A DNA stretch of 64,000 nucleotides from JAXMBX01 sp046349635 (GTDB lineage: Bacteria > Planctomycetota > Planctomycetia > Planctomycetales > Planctomycetaceae). This document shows positions 62,717 to 64,000 of this stretch, piece by piece. The DNA lies in assembly GCA_046349635.1 (NCBI GenBank), contig JAXMBX010000003.1:138643-202642 (forward strand), given 5' to 3'. The first letter of the stretch is position 1, and every line of letters begins with the position of its first letter. The notes beneath the pieces are model-generated. The model did not search any database. It was not told the origin of the DNA and saw nothing but the letters and a program-made list of their open reading frames with translations. The position numbers and the translations under genes were made by a program.

Positions 62717-63403
62717 ATGAAAACGACGCTCAGTAAACTGATGACGATCTTCCTGTTGGTCGGCTCTGCCGGCTTTATGGGATTCGCCATGGTCACTGCC
62801 TTTGCCGGTCCCAATTGGGAGCTGAAAGCCAAGGAGTTGACCGATTATTCCTTTGAGGCCCCTACGGCCCCCGGGGGCAAATGGACGGTCCGGGAAAGAT
62901 CCCTCAAGGAAGACACCGTCGGTTCCTCCAAATCCCTCGCTGCGGTTGTCGTCACGGCCCTCAAGCACCGCGCCCAGAAGCAGCAGCAGGAAATCGCCGA
63001 CAATCAGAAGGCGATCGCAGAGCTTCAGAACCGCCTCAAGGACGTGCAGGACCTGATCGACAAGGATCTCCCCGCCCTGCAACGGCGTCATGAATACCTC
63101 GACCAGGAAATGGCCAAGGTCAATCAGGAAAACAAGGCCCTCGCCGCGAGGGACGTCGCCGACACCAATCAGATTCAGCAAGCCTACGAGCTGATCCGCA
63201 CCCGTCGCGAAGAAACCGAGCGGATGCACAGTCAGTTGGAAGAATTGCGGGCCGAAAGAACTTCAATCCTAGAAGAAAAACGCCGCCTCGAAGCCCTGCT
63301 CAAACAGGCGACCGGCAACTTGCAGCGGGCCCAGAGACGTTACGATTTACTCAAGGATGACGTGGAAACGACCGAACCCGCCCCGAAGAAGAAAACGACC
63401 TAA
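62717..63403 (+). CDS. Membrane-anchored coiled-coil protein (first of two tandem paralogues)
   Basis: 228 residues from ATG 62717, chosen because it matches the start of the next paralogue; an in-frame ATG at 62648 sits directly behind AGGAGG and cannot be excluded. One membrane helix (LMTIFLLVGSAGFMGFAMVT) is followed by an FAGPNWELKA motif, a short linker, and about 130 residues of coiled coil rich in Gln, Glu and Lys (EIADNQKAIAELQNRLKDVQ ... ILEEKRRLEALLKQAT). The domain faces the periplasm if the N-terminus is inside. Function unknown. Confidence 0.75.
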   Translation: MKTTLSKLMTIFLLVGSAGFMGFAMVTAFAGPNWELKAKELTDYSFEAPTAPGGKWTVRERSLKEDTVGSSKSLAAVVVTALKHRAQKQQQEIADNQKAIAELQNRLKDVQDLIDKDLPALQRRHEYLDQEMAKVNQENKALAARDVADTNQIQQAYELIRTRREETERMHSQLEELRAERTSILEEKRRLEALLKQATGNLQRAQRRYDLLKDDVETTEPAPKKKTT

Positions 63404-63450
63404 AGTACGTTTGAGCCACAAAATCAAGGCTTAAACAAGGAGTCTGGTCC

Positions 63451-64000
63451 ATGTCCTTTGTCGGTAAGATTCTGATCCTCATTCAGGTGGTCTTGACCAT
63501 TTTGTTCATGGCATTTGCCGCTGCGGTCTTCGCCACGCACGAAAACTGGAAGGCGGCGGCGACCAAGTCCGCCAGCGAGGCCAAGCAACTCCGCAATGAT
63601 CTCGCCCAGGAACAGGCCACCTCTCGCAAGATCAAGGATGACGCCACGAAACAGGTCGAACTTGCCAAGGCCGACGCGCAACGGCTTCTCGCTGAAAACC
63701 GCGACCTCACTAGCCGCGTCACCACCCTCACCCAGGAAAACGACAACCTCAAGACCGCCGCCACCGTCAAGACTCAACTTGCCAATATCGCCGGCGAGGA
63801 CAACGAATCGCGCCAGATGGAATCGCGACAGCTCCGGGAAGTCATGAAGAAAGCGATTGACGCCCGCGACGAACAATTCAAGCTCAACAGCGACCTCCGC
63901 GACAAACTGACCCAGCTTGGAAAAGACTTCAACAAGCTGAATGAAAGCTACAGGCTCGTTCTTAAGGACAATTCCACTTTCCAAAAGGCCCTCGCCGCCA
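63451..64000 (+). CDS. Membrane-anchored coiled-coil protein (second paralogue), partial at the window end
   Basis: 183 codons are visible and the frame runs off the right edge. AAGGAG lies eight bases before ATG 63451. The start MSFVGKILILIQVVLTILFM and the THENWKAAATKSASEAKQ that follows mirror the previous protein. The rest is a long coiled coil (ATSRKIKDDATKQVELAKAD, LTSRVTTLTQENDNL, LRDKLTQLGKDFNKLNESY). Only 47 bases separate the two genes, so they are one operon. Confidence 0.8.
   Translation, partial: MSFVGKILILIQVVLTILFMAFAAAVFATHENWKAAATKSASEAKQLRNDLAQEQATSRKIKDDATKQVELAKADAQRLLAENRDLTSRVTTLTQENDNLKTAATVKTQLANIAGEDNESRQMESRQLREVMKKAIDARDEQFKLNSDLRDKLTQLGKDFNKLNESYRLVLKDNSTFQKALAA

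Overview
The window reads as ordinary chromosome from a planctomycete (Planctomycetales-like). The evidence is an EF-G with the AHIDSGKTT P-loop, a planctomycete-style ECF sigma factor, many small secreted or Tat-exported conserved proteins of unknown role, PQQ/NHL beta-propellers, SLBB and actin-like proteins, a complete-looking murA, and fairly high GC. No insertion sequence, prophage, CRISPR array or rRNA operon was seen. One tRNA gene is present (Arg, anticodon UCG).

Layout. Bases 1-1450 hold a divergent pair of Tad-type envelope proteins (VWA-containing TadG-like, cut by the left edge, and TadE-like). Bases 1.7-8.4 kb are mixed accessory genes: an archaeal-type ornithine cyclodeaminase relative, an ECF sigma factor, an Unstab_antitox/RelE-ParE toxin-antitoxin pair, a broken ankyrin gene, and a ribbon-helix-helix protein followed by an unknown protein. 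fusA with a strong terminator follows. A DapA-superfamily aldolase diverges from a CitG-like/PTPS-like coupled pair, then an FHA protein. Bases 14.0-20.0 kb are an inorganic-carbon (DAB) cluster: DabA plus two different Nuo-like membrane subunits.

Bases 21.3-24.4 kb are a leucine locus. A good sigma-70-type promoter, a 20-residue leader peptide with eight leucines, mutually exclusive antiterminator and terminator hairpins, and leuA form what looks like a classic ribosome-mediated leucine attenuator. An apgM/proposed-homoserine-kinase gene and a frame-disrupted mutY follow. Bases 25.8-30.7 kb encode an SLBB membrane protein overlapping an MreB-like actin-fold gene, and a Gly-rich/TPR protein. 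Several reading frames between 24.7 and 30 kb, and near 5.9 and 33.7 kb, are broken by single-base indels whose flanks keep perfect family similarity. Sequence error is at least as likely as gene decay.

Bases 33.5-39.2 kb carry tRNA-Arg, a PQQ-like protein and the conserved run rpmE-prfA-prmC-murA, converging on phoU. Then come an MMPL exporter, a PhyH oxygenase, a sugar-type binding lipoprotein, a secreted protein, and btaA-btaB for betaine lipid (DGTS) synthesis. eno with a downstream FtsB/DivIC-like protein, riboflavin synthase, rsmA, guaB, xylA, a HAD phosphatase and a Gfo/Idh/MocA oxidoreductase follow. The right end has a PilB/GspE ATPase, a STAS-membrane protein and two tandem membrane-anchored coiled-coil paralogues, the second cut by the window edge.

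All family assignments come from reading motifs and from memory of the families; no database search was possible.
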